Notes: a model not told the origin generated them from the letters alone. Numbered from the stretch's first letter, positions 45,202-54,196 are shown. The stretch: 64,000 nt of DNA from Verrucomicrobiota bacterium (GCA_017301975.1 JAFLEI010000008.1:124001-188000), one strand, 5' to 3'. A program made the numbers and translations.

Positions 45202-45828
45202 TCAAGACGCGGATTTTGCCAGTTCGGCTTCCACCTCAGCTTTCACTGCGTCGAATTCTGGCACGCAGTTGTATTTTGAACAGGCTGCGACGCGATAGGC
45301 TTCTTCCCAGTCGATCGGGAGCCGTTTTGAAAGGACAGCAGCCATGAGTTTTTTGGCGCAGTCATCGTCTTTCTCATCATAGCCGTTGCAGTACTTTCTT
45401 GCGGCATAGACCCGGCCAACGAGTGCATCTTCAACAGGAATCAAACGTACTTCTCCATGGGGAGTGTCGAAGCGTGACAGAGCTTTATCAGCGCGATAAT
45501 CGATTTCGCCGAGGAGGTCGATCCAGAGACCTTCGATGCCCCAGCTCTTGCCGCCGCCGTGGGATTTGACGCCGGGGATTTGGAGCATGATTTCGCGGCG
45601 CTGATCATTGTCTGGCTGGGGCCAGCCGGTCCAGCAGATGTCGGTGTCTCCGGACATGTAGGCACCGTCGGTGTAGAACTCGATGGCGGAGCCGCCGACG
45701 ATGACGGGTTCGAAACCGCGCTCGCGGAAGAGTTCGGAGACGAGTCCGGCGAGGAGGAGGGACTTGGAGTTTAAGTCGGTCTCTTCGCGGACACGGATGA
45801 GCGCTGCGACAATTTCATGGGCGGTCAT
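45202..45828 (-). CDS. Nucleotidyltransferase-like protein
   Basis: The protein has 208 residues from the ATG at 45828; upstream codons have no conserved features. The segment VIVGGSAIEFYTDGAYMSGDTDI, broken as VGGSAIEFY and SGDTDI, fits the G-S and D-x-D pattern of the nucleotidyltransferase fold as in AbiEii/MNT-type proteins. The rest is alpha-helical with two Cys residues. Such proteins occur as toxins or antitoxins, but also in other roles. A small gene follows within 20 bases. Confidence 0.55.
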   Translation of the reverse strand: MTAHEIVAALIRVREETDLNSKSLLLAGLVSELFRERGFEPVIVGGSAIEFYTDGAYMSGDTDICWTGWPQPDNDQRREIMLQIPGVKSHGGGKSWGIEGLWIDLLGEIDYRADKALSRFDTPHGEVRLIPVEDALVGRVYAARKYCNGYDEKDDDCAKKLMAAVLSKRLPIDWEEAYRVAACSKYNCVPEFDAVKAEVEAELAKSAS

Positions 45829-45993
45829 GCGGGGAGCATGGCGGATGATGGCGCGTGGGGGGCAAATCAAATCATGCTGCGGGGCGGAACGTATTCCCGA
45901 CGGGTTGCGACACCGGATTTGCTTTCCAGAGGGTGGCGAATCCACCAAGGACAAGTGGGTCATCTTCTCAACTCAAGGGTCTCTTGGGCGTGA

Positions 45994-46026
45994 GTGATTG
46001 ACGATTGATGAGCAATCGATTTTTGA
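45994..46026 (-). repeat. Repeat family D, copy 1 (downstream of prfC)
   Basis: These 33 bases are identical to 48082-48114. They start GTGATTGACGATTGATGAGC on the + strand. The copy lies 39 bases after the prfC stop on the minus strand; the second lies 64 bases after the ygiC-like stop. Confidence 0.8.
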
Positions 46027-46065
46027 TTTTGAAGTGCCGGACTTTGACCGCAGAGCGGTATCAGA

Positions 46066-47676
46066 TCACGCCTTGGCCTTCTCGACTTCGTCCCAGGGGA
46101 TCTCGGAGAGTTCGGCGTTGGGGTTGCGGCGTTCGAAGTAGTTGATGGCCCACTGGTCGGAGAAGAAGACGACCCAGCGTTCGTCGCTGTCCTGAGCGGT
46201 GGTGACGCCGCCGGGGATGTCGAAGTCTTCGATGGCGCCGCCGTCTTTGGTGCGGACCCAGCGGAGGACGGTGTAGGGGGCGTTTTCGATGCGGCTCTGG
46301 GCGTTGTATTCGCTTTCGAGACGGAACTGCACGACTTCAAACTGGAGGGGGCCGACGGCGCCGAGGAGGGGGACGCGCTGGCCGGCGTGGGGCTGAATGA
46401 ACTGCTGCACGACGCCTTCGCTGAGGAGCTGCTCCAGGCCATCGCGGAAGCGCTTGTAGTGGGCGGTGCTGGGGTTGTGAATGTAGGCGAAGACTTCGGG
46501 GGCGAAGCGGGGGATTTCGTCGAACTTGAGCTTGGGGTCGATGGCGAGGGTGTCGCCGATGCCGAAGCCGTGATTGCCGACGATGCCGACGACGTCACCT
46601 GCGTAGGCTTCGTTCACGGTTTCGCGGTCCTGGGCGAAGAGTTTTTGGGAGTTGGCGAGGCGGACGAGTTTGCCGGTGCGGGTGTGGGTGACCTGCATGT
46701 CGCGTTCGAACTTGCCGCTGACGATGCGGACGAAGCTCATGCGGTCGCGATGGCGGGGGTCCATGTTGGCCTGGATCTTGAAGACGAAGCCGGAGAAGCC
46801 TTCGTCGGTGGGCTCGATGACGCGGCCATCGGCGGCCATGCGGGGCTCGGGCGGCGGGGCGAGTTCAAGGAAGCCGTCGAGGAGCATCTGGACACCGAAG
46901 TTGTTGCTGGCGCTGCCGAAGAAGACGGGGGTGAGCTCGCCGCGATCAATCTTGGTGCGGTCGTAGGCATGGCCTGCGCCGTCGAGCATCTCGAGCTCCA
47001 TCTTGGCCTGTTCGAGGGCTTCGGGAACGGTGTGCTTGGCAACGAATTCATCATCGAGGCCGCCGACTTTCTCGGGGGCGCGGTAGGCGCCGTGGACGGT
47101 GCGCTCGAAGAGATGGACGTCGTTTTTGCGGCGGTCATAGACGCCGCGAAACTGCTGACCAAGACCGAGAGGCCAGTTGATGGCGCAGGCACCGATGCCG
47201 AGGACGGTTTCGAGTTCGTCGAGGAGGGTGAGGGGCTCGCGCGCAGGGCGGTCGAGCTTGTTCATGAAGGTGAAGATGGGGACGCCACGGCGGCGGCAGA
47301 CTTCGAAGAGCTTGCGGGTCTGGGCCTCAATGCCTTTGCCGGCATCGACGACCATGATGGCGGCATCGACGGCGGTGAGGACGCGGTAGGTGTCTTCGGA
47401 GAAGTCTTTGTGACCGGGGGTGTCGAGAAGATTTACGACGCTGCCTTTGTAGTCGAACTGGAGGACGGTGGAGCTGACGGAAATGCCGCGCTGCTTTTCG
47501 AGCTCCATCCAGTCGGAGGTGGTGGCGCGCTGGTTCTTGCGTGCGGTCACGGAACCCGCGAGCGCGACAGCGCCGCCGTAGAGCAGGAGCTTTTCGGTGA
47601 GCGTTGTTTTACCGGCGTCCGGGTGCGAAATGATCGCGAAGGAGCGACGGCGGGCGATTTGGGCTTCGTGGGGCAT
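46066..47676 (-). CDS. prfC: Peptide chain release factor 3
   Basis: The protein has 536 residues. RF3 is the GTPase that removes RF1/RF2 from the ribosome. G1 is SHPDAGKTT at about 18-26, G3 is DTPGHKDF, G4 is NKLDR, and G5 is near GLGQQF. Domains II and III follow up to about 470. RF3, not EF-G, is indicated by the MSFVRIVSGKFERDMQVTH block and the C-terminal FFSDQWAINYFERRNP. It is flanked on both sides by repeats. Confidence 0.93.
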   Translation of the reverse strand: MPHEAQIARRRSFAIISHPDAGKTTLTEKLLLYGGAVALAGSVTARKNQRATTSDWMELEKQRGISVSSTVLQFDYKGSVVNLLDTPGHKDFSEDTYRVLTAVDAAIMVVDAGKGIEAQTRKLFEVCRRRGVPIFTFMNKLDRPAREPLTLLDELETVLGIGACAINWPLGLGQQFRGVYDRRKNDVHLFERTVHGAYRAPEKVGGLDDEFVAKHTVPEALEQAKMELEMLDGAGHAYDRTKIDRGELTPVFFGSASNNFGVQMLLDGFLELAPPPEPRMAADGRVIEPTDEGFSGFVFKIQANMDPRHRDRMSFVRIVSGKFERDMQVTHTRTGKLVRLANSQKLFAQDRETVNEAYAGDVVGIVGNHGFGIGDTLAIDPKLKFDEIPRFAPEVFAYIHNPSTAHYKRFRDGLEQLLSEGVVQQFIQPHAGQRVPLLGAVGPLQFEVVQFRLESEYNAQSRIENAPYTVLRWVRTKDGGAIEDFDIPGGVTTAQDSDERWVVFFSDQWAINYFERRNPNAELSEIPWDEVEKAKA

Positions 47677-47883
47677 GGGGGGCGGTTTACATGCCTCAGG
47701 GAGGGAGGGGGTTCAAATGAGGAATGACGAAATCCGAATGACGAATGGGCCGGAGGAATTGACGGTGGCTGAACGGTTGTTGGGGAAGCTTGGTTGTGGG
47801 CGAGTTGGGGAGAGCGGTGGCGGCAGGCGTGTGGCGGGGCGTTTTGACGACGCTGCTGGCACCTTCTGTGTGGGTGAGAAGCG

Positions 47884-47977
47884 TTGGATTTGCTTATCGG
47901 AGTTGTGGGCGGTTAACCCAGGGCGACGCTCGCTTTGCCCTGGGCAGCGATAGGCCGCACCTGTGGTGCTGCGCGAT
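47884..47977 (+). repeat. Dispersed repeat family A, copy 4
   Basis: It contains TTGGATTTGCTTATCGGA, ACCCAGGGCGACGCTCGCTT, TGCCCTGGGCAGCGATAGG and CCTGTGGTGC in the order of the other copies; the CTCGC core is kept. Confidence 0.65.
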
Positions 47978-48081
47978 GTATTATCGACGAGGCTTAGAGA
48001 GTGATTGATGATTCATTCTCTGGTTAGAGCTGCGAAGGAGGGATCGTCAATTCTCTCGGCTAATGAGCGACTTGGGCGCGC

Positions 48082-48114
48082 GTGATTGACGATTGATGAG
48101 CAATCGATTTTTGA
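48082..48114 (-). repeat. Repeat family D, copy 2 (downstream of ygiC-like gene)
   Basis: It is identical over 33 bases to 45994-46026 and is preceded on the + strand by CTTGGGCG in both copies. Confidence 0.8.
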
Positions 48115-48178
48115 AGTGACGGGCCTTTGAGCAGGCAGGTTGCTGGAGGGATGAATGCGCCGGGTGTGGCGGTGGTTT

Positions 48179-49294
48179 TTAAAACCAGTGGGGGATGAAG
48201 CGGCTGGTGTTGGAGGTGATGAGGGAGGTGTCTTCGCGGATGCCGATGCCGGCGGGATGGCCGCCGATGATCCATGAGCCGATGACGGGGTGGTTCCCGG
48301 AGAAGCTGACTTCGGAGTGGAGCTCCTGATAAACCTTGGGCTGGGCATGCCAGGGGCCGTCGGTGCTGGCGAGGAGGGCACCATCGCGGATCATGCGCAC
48401 ATTGGTGCCTTCGCGGCTGAAGTAGGGTTTTTCCACATGGGCGGGCATGCCATCCGGTGTGAAGGAGGCGCGGAGGAGATTGGGGTGGCCTTCAAACATC
48501 TCCCAGAGGAGGACGAGGAAGGCCTTGTTGCTCCAGAGCATTTTCCAGACGGGTTCGAGGAAGCGCTGGCATCTGCCGGGGAGGTGAACGGAGAAGTCCT
48601 CCAGCCACATCCATTCCCACGGGTAGAGCTTGAAGAGGAAGTCGACAGGGCGGTCTTCGTGATCGACGAACTGCTGCATGCGGTCGTTCCAGCCGAGATC
48701 TTCGACGGCGAGATCGATGGTGCTTTTGCCGGACTGGCGGCAGGTGTCGATGAGGTAGAGGAGAGTGCGCCAGTCCTCTTCAGACTCGCGCTGAGCGCAG
48801 AAGTGGATCTGCTGCGAGGGCCATGCAGGCCAGGAGGCGAGGAGCTGCTCGTGGATGGAATTGAACTGGTCGCCGTGGGGGCGGGTCTGCTGAAGCCACT
48901 GCCACTGGACGACGGCGGCCTCCAGAAGGCCGGTGGGGGTGTCGGCGTTGTATTCGAGCATTTTGGGGTGGCCGGAGCCATCCCACATAAGATCAAAGCG
49001 GCCATAGAGGGAAAAGTCGTCGCGCTCCCAAGACTGGATGATCTCCTGCCAAGCCTGTGGGGAGATGGCAAGGCGATCGCGCCAGTTGTCCCGGATGGCG
49101 CGCTCGGCGGCAGCAATGCTCATGCGCTGGAGCTCGGTGGTGGCCTGCTCGAGTTTTTCGATCTCGCGGCTGGTTAAGCGATAGTGGGCGGATTCGTCCC
49201 AGTAAAGCTGGTCGTCGATGGTGTGGAAGGTGAGGCCGAGGGACTCCACCTGAGCCTGCCAGTCGGGGCGGGGTGTTTCGGAGATGCGCTGCAC
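48179..49294 (-). CDS. ygiC: Glutathionylspermidine synthase-like protein (YgiC/YjfC family)
   Basis: The protein has 371 residues with a GTG start. It has the ATP-grasp, glutathionylspermidine synthase-like fold seen in E. coli YgiC and YjfC: SLYGRFDLMWDG, LEYNADTPTGLLEAAV, VEKPYFSREGTNV and the end HPAGIGIREDTSLITSNTSRF. The family acts as an ATP-dependent amide ligase on an unknown substrate. The YgiB-like gene lies nine bases upstream, which repeats the E. coli ygiB-ygiC order. Confidence 0.85.
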   Translation of the reverse strand: MQRISETPRPDWQAQVESLGLTFHTIDDQLYWDESAHYRLTSREIEKLEQATTELQRMSIAAAERAIRDNWRDRLAISPQAWQEIIQSWERDDFSLYGRFDLMWDGSGHPKMLEYNADTPTGLLEAAVVQWQWLQQTRPHGDQFNSIHEQLLASWPAWPSQQIHFCAQRESEEDWRTLLYLIDTCRQSGKSTIDLAVEDLGWNDRMQQFVDHEDRPVDFLFKLYPWEWMWLEDFSVHLPGRCQRFLEPVWKMLWSNKAFLVLLWEMFEGHPNLLRASFTPDGMPAHVEKPYFSREGTNVRMIRDGALLASTDGPWHAQPKVYQELHSEVSFSGNHPVIGSWIIGGHPAGIGIREDTSLITSNTSRFIPHWF

Positions 49295-49303
49295 GGCGGG
49301 AAA

Positions 49304-49885
49304 TCAGGAGCCGGAGGAGAAGCCGGAGAAAAAGCCCGTGCGGCCGAAGCCGCCGCGAGTGGTGAAGGCGGAGCGGGTCGCGGTGGCCTGGCTCTGAGGC
49401 ACGCCGCCGTGGACGGGTGCGCCCGAGGGCTGGCGGGCGTAGTCGCTGCTGACAGGCCGAGGGGTGCTGGGAGTGGAGGTAGCGCCAAGCGCCATGCCAA
49501 GACCCATGCCGATGAGGCCGGGACGGTAGTAGGGGGAGGAGTGCGCGTAGGCCTGAGTGCTGTGATAGCGCGACCAGGTGCCGCAGCGATAGTAGCCCCA
49601 GCGCTCATCATAATGATCGTAGGGATAGGGGAACCATGCGGAGCAGGGCTGATGGTAGTAGCCGAGCTGGGGATCGTAGGCGTTGTGGGGTGGAATCTGG
49701 CGCGAGACATCTTCACCGGCGACAAAGGGCGGCAGGCTGGCGCGCATGGCGGGGCTGAGAGACTCGGGTGGGAGGATCGGCGTGTCATGCACGTTCACGG
49801 GCTCGGCCTCGCTCAGGCGATTGTAGCCGGTAACGCCGAGACCGACGCCAGCGAGCGTCAGGATGATGATGTTGCTGCGTTTCAT
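49304..49885 (-). CDS. ygiB: YgiB-like DUF1190 protein
   Basis: The protein has 193 residues from the ATG at 49885, which begins MKRSNIIILTLAGVGLGVTG, a membrane signal. The middle is rich in Tyr, Trp and Pro (YYHQPCSAWFPYPYDHYDERWGYYRCGTW), and the C-terminus is Ser/Gly-rich with GGFGRTGFFSGFSSGS, the known end of YgiB proteins. It is upstream of ygiC with nine bases between the genes, so both are probably one operon. Function in the envelope is unknown. Confidence 0.7.
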   Translation of the reverse strand: MKRSNIIILTLAGVGLGVTGYNRLSEAEPVNVHDTPILPPESLSPAMRASLPPFVAGEDVSRQIPPHNAYDPQLGYYHQPCSAWFPYPYDHYDERWGYYRCGTWSRYHSTQAYAHSSPYYRPGLIGMGLGMALGATSTPSTPRPVSSDYARQPSGAPVHGGVPQSQATATRSAFTTRGGFGRTGFFSGFSSGS

Positions 49886-50100
49886 GTGCGGAAGTGTGGC
49901 TGCCTTGTGGCCAGGCGGCAGCTTATGAAAGAGCCGCAGGCGCAGGAAAGATAAATTACAAGGCGGGGTGAATTTTATTCCCCGGGGGAGTGGGAAGGCG
50001 CCGGGGACGGAGAACGAATGACATGAACGATTTGGGTGGTATGTGGAGCTATTTTGTGGTATTCGAAAGGAGCTGCTTGCGAAGCGAAGGGCGGGGAAAC

Positions 50101-50940
50101 TCAAAGTGCGGGGGGCGGGTAGTCCACTGCCACCAGATACAACCCGCAGGCGGGAGCGGTTTGATTGCTTTGGGGGCCGGTGGGATCGGAGAGGAGGGAG
50201 GCGAACCATTCTTTGGGTTCGCGGCCGCGGGCGACGTGCATGAGGCTGCCGACGATGAGGCGGACCATTTTGTAGAGGAAGCCGTCGCCGGAGAATTCGA
50301 GTTCGATGAAGTCGCCAGTCTCGCGCATTTCGGCGCGGTGGATGGTGCGGGTGGTTTTTTCGATGCGGAGGCGGCGTTCGGTTTCGGGCATGTCGCCGCG
50401 ATTGGCGGAGAGGCGGACGAAGTTGTGGGTGCCGACGAGTTGTTCGCAGCACCAGCGGACGGCGTCGAGATTGAGCGGGCCGTAGATGTGCCATGCGCGG
50501 TCGGCTTCAAAGGGGGAGAGCATGCGCTGACGCCAGATGCGGTAGCGGTAGGTTTTGCCGAGGGCGTCAAAGCGGGCGTGGAAGAGGGGAGGGCATTCTT
50601 CCACGTGCAGGATGCGGATGGTGAGGGGCAGACAGGCGTTGATGGCATGGGCCCAGGATTCACAGGTCATGCGCAGGGATTCAGGCACATCGCAGTGGGC
50701 GGTCTGAGCGAGAGCGTGCACGCCGGCATCGGTGCGGCCGCTGCCATGCACGCGGGCGTCGATGCGGGTGGCTTTGCGGATGGCGGTGTGGAGTTCGTCC
50801 GTGACGGTGCGGCCGCCTTCGAGGCTCTGCCAGCCGCGCCAGGGGGTGCCGCAGTAGGCGATGGTGAAGCGCAGGCGTTTGAAGCCGGGCTCGGGGCCGC
50901 GATTTTTGCCCGCCTTACTTTCGACGTCGCTTCGGCTCAT
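50101..50940 (-). CDS. truA: tRNA pseudouridine(38-40) synthase
   Basis: The protein has 279 residues. TruA converts uridines 38-40 in the anticodon stem-loop of tRNA to pseudouridine. The catalytic block is GSGRTDAGVHALAQ at about 66-79. YRYRIW and DFIELEFSGDGFLYKMVR are the other conserved blocks. The ATG at 50940 overlaps the end of ruvX by 26 bases. An Arg-rich start (MSRSDVESKAGKNRG) is atypical for the family, and an inner start would also be possible. Confidence 0.92.
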   Translation of the reverse strand: MSRSDVESKAGKNRGPEPGFKRLRFTIAYCGTPWRGWQSLEGGRTVTDELHTAIRKATRIDARVHGSGRTDAGVHALAQTAHCDVPESLRMTCESWAHAINACLPLTIRILHVEECPPLFHARFDALGKTYRYRIWRQRMLSPFEADRAWHIYGPLNLDAVRWCCEQLVGTHNFVRLSANRGDMPETERRLRIEKTTRTIHRAEMRETGDFIELEFSGDGFLYKMVRLIVGSLMHVARGREPKEWFASLLSDPTGPQSNQTAPACGLYLVAVDYPPPAL

Positions 50941-51406
50941 CGGTCCACTGGAGTTCGTAGGAGGCGTCGGGGAGCAGGAAGCCTTCGGGGCCGCGCTGCT
51001 GGTTCAAATATTCCTGGAGGATGACGACGGCGGCGAGTTGATCGACGATTTCGTTGCGCTCCTTTTTGCCGGTGATGCCGGCGCGGGACATGGAGGCCTC
51101 GGCTTCGACGGAGGAGAGGCGTTCATCGACGAATTCGATGGGGACGGAGTGCTGCAGCTCCTTGCCTAGGCTGGTGGCGAATTTTTCGACTCGCTCGGCA
51201 GCGCTGCCTTTCTCCCCGCTCATGCGATAAGGCATGCCGATGACGATTTTGCCAATGCGCTTTTCCTGCACGATGCGGGCGAGGGTGCGCTCGGGTTCGT
51301 GACTGGCATCGATCGTTTTGAAGGGGCTGGCGACGATCTCGGTCTCGTCACTGAGAGCGAGACCGATGCGTACGGTGCCGTGATCGATGGCGAGGATGCG
51401 CGGCAT
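50915..51406 (-). CDS. ruvX: Holliday junction resolvase-like protein (YqgF family)
   Basis: The protein has 163 residues. The RNase H-like fold is shown by AIDHGTVRIGLALSDE at 5-20, VIGMPYRMSGEKGSAAERV, and VDERLSSVEAE near 98. The family acts in pre-16S rRNA processing and has been proposed as a junction resolvase. His replaces the more usual Pro in DHGT, which may be harmless. It overlaps truA by 26 bases, and the guanylyltransferase gene starts 50 bases upstream. Confidence 0.88.
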   Translation of the reverse strand: MPRILAIDHGTVRIGLALSDETEIVASPFKTIDASHEPERTLARIVQEKRIGKIVIGMPYRMSGEKGSAAERVEKFATSLGKELQHSVPIEFVDERLSSVEAEASMSRAGITGKKERNEIVDQLAAVVILQEYLNQQRGPEGFLLPDASYELQWTDEPKRRRK

Positions 51407-51456
51407 GGGACTAGGGGCTGGATGCTGGATCCTAGATGCAGGATGCCCGAGCTGGC

Positions 51457-52539
51457 TTAGCGCAGCTCCTGGGGCAGCCCATCGACGATTTTCTTGATGT
51501 TCTCGGCCTTGTTGCGGGTGGCGACGAGGAGGCCGTCTTTGGAGGCGACGACGATGAGATCCTGCACGCCGATGAGGGCTACGTGCTGGCCGGTCTGGGT
51601 GAAGACGATGTTGTTGAGCGAATCCTGCTGCGAGAGGGCGCAGTTGTGCTGGTTGCCATCGCTGTCGGTATCGAGATAGCGGCCGACGCTGGTCCAGTTG
51701 CCGACGTCATCCCAGTCGAAGGTGGATTCGATGTTGAGGACGCGGGAGGCGCGCTCCATGAGGGCGTAGTCGATGGAGAGCTTGGGGAGCTTGCCGAATT
51801 GTTTGTCCACGGTGGCGCTGAAGTCCTTGGAGCCGCGGAGTTCGGAGACGAAATCTGCGAGCACGGGGCAGTGGCGGCTGAGTTCGCTGAAAATGGCGGG
51901 GATGGTCCAGATGAACATGCCGGCATTCCAGAGGAAATTGCCCTGGCTGATGAAGTGCTCGGCGAGGTCAGGATTGGGCTTTTCGCGGAAACGGGCGACT
52001 TCCCAGACGGGGAGGTCATCGAGCCCGCCGATGCTGGCGCGGCGGCCGCGCTCCACGTAGCCGTAGCTGGGGCAGGGCCAGGTGGGGGTGATGCCCACGG
52101 TGACGAGGCTGCCGCTGTTTTCGGCGGCGAGAGCGGCATTGGAAAGCACGCGCTGGAACTCGGCGTGGTTTTTGATCAAGTGATCCGCAGGCAGCACGAT
52201 CATGGTGGCGGTGGGATCACGGGTGACGACCCAGCCGACAGCGAGAGCGATGGCGGGAGCGGTATCGCGCTTTTCAGGTTCGGCGACGATGTTTTCAGGC
52301 GGCAGATCCTTCACGAGGGCACGCACGGAGGCTTCCTGCTGCTTGTTGGTGAGGATGAGGATGTTTTCCTTGGGGACGAAGCCATCGAGGCGTTCGATGG
52401 TGAGTTCGAGAAGGGTTTTGTCGCCGAAGAGTTTGAGCAACTGCTTGGGCAGGGCATCGCGGCTGATGGGCCAGAAGCGCTGGCCGCTGCCGCCAGCAAG
52501 GATGAGAGCGTAACGTTTTTTGGATGCGGCTTGGGACAT
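51457..52539 (-). CDS. manC: Mannose-1-phosphate guanylyltransferase
   Basis: The protein has 360 residues from the ATG at 52539. It would make GDP-mannose from mannose-1-phosphate and GTP for glycans. The pyrophosphorylase signature is ILAGGSGQRFWPISRDALPK, with the KQL extension. PADHLI, a Glu-Lys-Pro equivalent (REKPN), and FLWNAGMFIW are also present. No C-terminal isomerase domain is seen, so it is the short, monofunctional form. It is the last core gene on the minus strand before the island. Confidence 0.9.
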   Translation of the reverse strand: MSQAASKKRYALILAGGSGQRFWPISRDALPKQLLKLFGDKTLLELTIERLDGFVPKENILILTNKQQEASVRALVKDLPPENIVAEPEKRDTAPAIALAVGWVVTRDPTATMIVLPADHLIKNHAEFQRVLSNAALAAENSGSLVTVGITPTWPCPSYGYVERGRRASIGGLDDLPVWEVARFREKPNPDLAEHFISQGNFLWNAGMFIWTIPAIFSELSRHCPVLADFVSELRGSKDFSATVDKQFGKLPKLSIDYALMERASRVLNIESTFDWDDVGNWTSVGRYLDTDSDGNQHNCALSQQDSLNNIVFTQTGQHVALIGVQDLIVVASKDGLLVATRNKAENIKKIVDGLPQELR

Positions 52540-52637
52540 GTGCAGTGGTTTTTGTGTGATCGGGCATCCCTTAACCGGAAAGCTGGACGCGGGCAAATTC
52601 CTCTTTGGTGATTCTCGCGGAGAGGCTATGTTGATCC

Positions 52638-52961
52638 ATGCAAGAAAACCCCTCCGCGCCCGGCTACGAAACTTATGCTTCGCTCATTGCTCCTGCTGCC
52701 GCAGGCTGTGCCTTGGGCATCCTGTTTGGCCGGGGAATGCGGCGCGGATCTTCGAACGTGATCGCGCTGACGCTGCTGGCCGCCAGTGCGGCTATCGCGG
52801 CTCCGGTGATCACCGAACTGGTGCAGCGCACGGCGAACCGTCCGGGCAGCGAGCGCGGCAGCCGCCGCAGGCTGGAGGGCATTCGCAACCACGGCATGCC
52901 AGACGGGGATGTCGGCGAGTTTTTTGCGGATACGCCGGAACCATTTACGGGGAAGAGGTAG
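52638..52961 (+). CDS. Small membrane protein of unknown function
   Basis: The protein has 107 residues. Two hydrophobic segments are visible, LIAPAAAGCALGILFG and VIALTLLAASAAIAAPVITEL, and the C-terminal part is basic and then acidic (SERGSRRRLEGIRN, then FFADTPEPF). It is divergent from the guanylyltransferase gene. Function unknown. Confidence 0.6.
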   Translation: MQENPSAPGYETYASLIAPAAAGCALGILFGRGMRRGSSNVIALTLLAASAAIAAPVITELVQRTANRPGSERGSRRRLEGIRNHGMPDGDVGEFFADTPEPFTGKR

Positions 52962-53081
52962 GCGGGCGGAGAAGGTTGCCAAAAGGCGAGCAGCGACTGC
53001 GGCGGTTCTTTGGGAAGTCTGCCATTCAGTGATCGCAAGATTGAGCTGGCCCATCCTTCGCTCTTCGAGCTACGGAGGGCA

Positions 53082-53173
<92 letters not shown>

Positions 53174-53396
53174 CTTACGGTGTCTTTAAATGACTTATTG
53201 TGAGACTTTTACAAAGATTGCGATGAAATTTCGAGGCACATTGACGTGACTCGTTTCGACATGAAGCATTGAGCCAACCCACGTCGGGGCGAATACAGAC
53301 AAGCCTTAAGTTCTCGGTCACTGCCAAACATGAAACAGCGTCCGCCGCGTCCGAGCTAAAGAAAGAGACCCGCACATGGCGAATCCCCTTCTCCCG

Positions 53397-54177
53397 TCAG
53401 TTCAGACCGACGTAGCTATCGAGCAGGCCATGCAGAGCTTCAGTGCGGCGTGGCAGTTCAACGAGATTGCCCTTGAGGGCTTCGGTGAATGCGTTGAACA
53501 GCGACCAGACATTACGACCTTCAAACGCATCGTAACGAGGCTCACGCCATTCATGAAGAACTGGAGGAATGCTACGGTTGCCGCAGACGCCAACATCACA
53601 CGCTTTGATGATAAGATCGTGGGCGTAGGCATCTGAAATCACCGCCTCTTTGTAGGCGGCAATGCGTTTATCTTGATCGTGCCACTTCGTCATGAGCTGT
53701 CCGATGGCACGTTCAGTGATCATCGGCAGGTCTCGTGCAATGAACCTTGTGTGCTTCCTGGCAAATTTAACTTCGCCGCTGAAGCACAAGGTTATCACAG
53801 ACGAAGACACTGGCTCCGGCGACGATCCCTGCGGGGAACGTTTTATCGTGGCTGTTTCTGATTCCGATCACCCAACAATAATCATCGCTGGTTTTCTGTC
53901 CGTGGATTTCCATGAGACCGAAGTAGCGTTGACCTTGGTGGCTGAGGCTGTGTGCTTGATTGCCGATGGTGAGGTTGGTCATCGACAGTGTTCGTTGCAC
54001 AGTGTTGATCAGCTCCAGATGTGGAATGGGATTCCATGTTTCTGTAGCTGCTGGAGTCGAGACAGATGCGATTTCATCGAGCTGTGAAGCATGAGCGCCA
54101 CAATGCAGGATGAGGTTCGGACGTCTCGGACGCGATTGTGGAACTGCTGGTTGTATTTGAACGTGTGGGTTGATCAT
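53397..54177 (-). pseudogene. DUF932 plasmid/phage-type protein, frameshifted
   Basis: The N-terminal frame (54177-53767, start MINPHVQIQPAV) carries HCGAHASQLDEIAS, RYFGLMEIHG and IGIRNSHDKTFPAG, ending CDNLVLQRRS. The C-terminal frame, one base off, continues with CFSGEVKFARKHT, SLFNAFTEALKGN and GLLDSYVGLN. Together they match the single-domain DUF932 family, and the total of 781 bases is one more than a multiple of three. The shift is at about 53782-53790. DUF932 genes are typical of plasmids, phages and integrated elements; their function is not settled. A hairpin terminator for the upstream genes lies at 54197. Confidence 0.75.
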
Positions 54178-54196
54178 ATTTTGTTGAGTGGAGATG

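Larger units (their letters stand above)
47677..48178. other. Intergenic region with several repeats, no gene seen
   Basis: In these 502 bases GAATGACGAATGGGCCGG occurs at about 47736-47753 (also at about 42128-42145), GGTGGCTGAACGGTTGTT at 47766-47783, a family A copy at 47884-47977 and a family D copy at 48082-48114. Nothing supports a gene. Confidence 0.65.

Noticed and set aside
46387..47727. 446-codon open frame opposite prfC
   Set aside because: It is a reverse-frame shadow of prfC with an Ala/Glu/Gly/Val-only composition.
51436..52611. 391-codon open frame opposite the mannose-1-phosphate guanylyltransferase
   Set aside because: It is a shadow of a well recognised gene; no start signal or family feature.
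53376..53636. 86-codon open frame on the + strand at the island start
   Set aside because: It lies opposite the DUF932 C-terminal half, whose family match is better.
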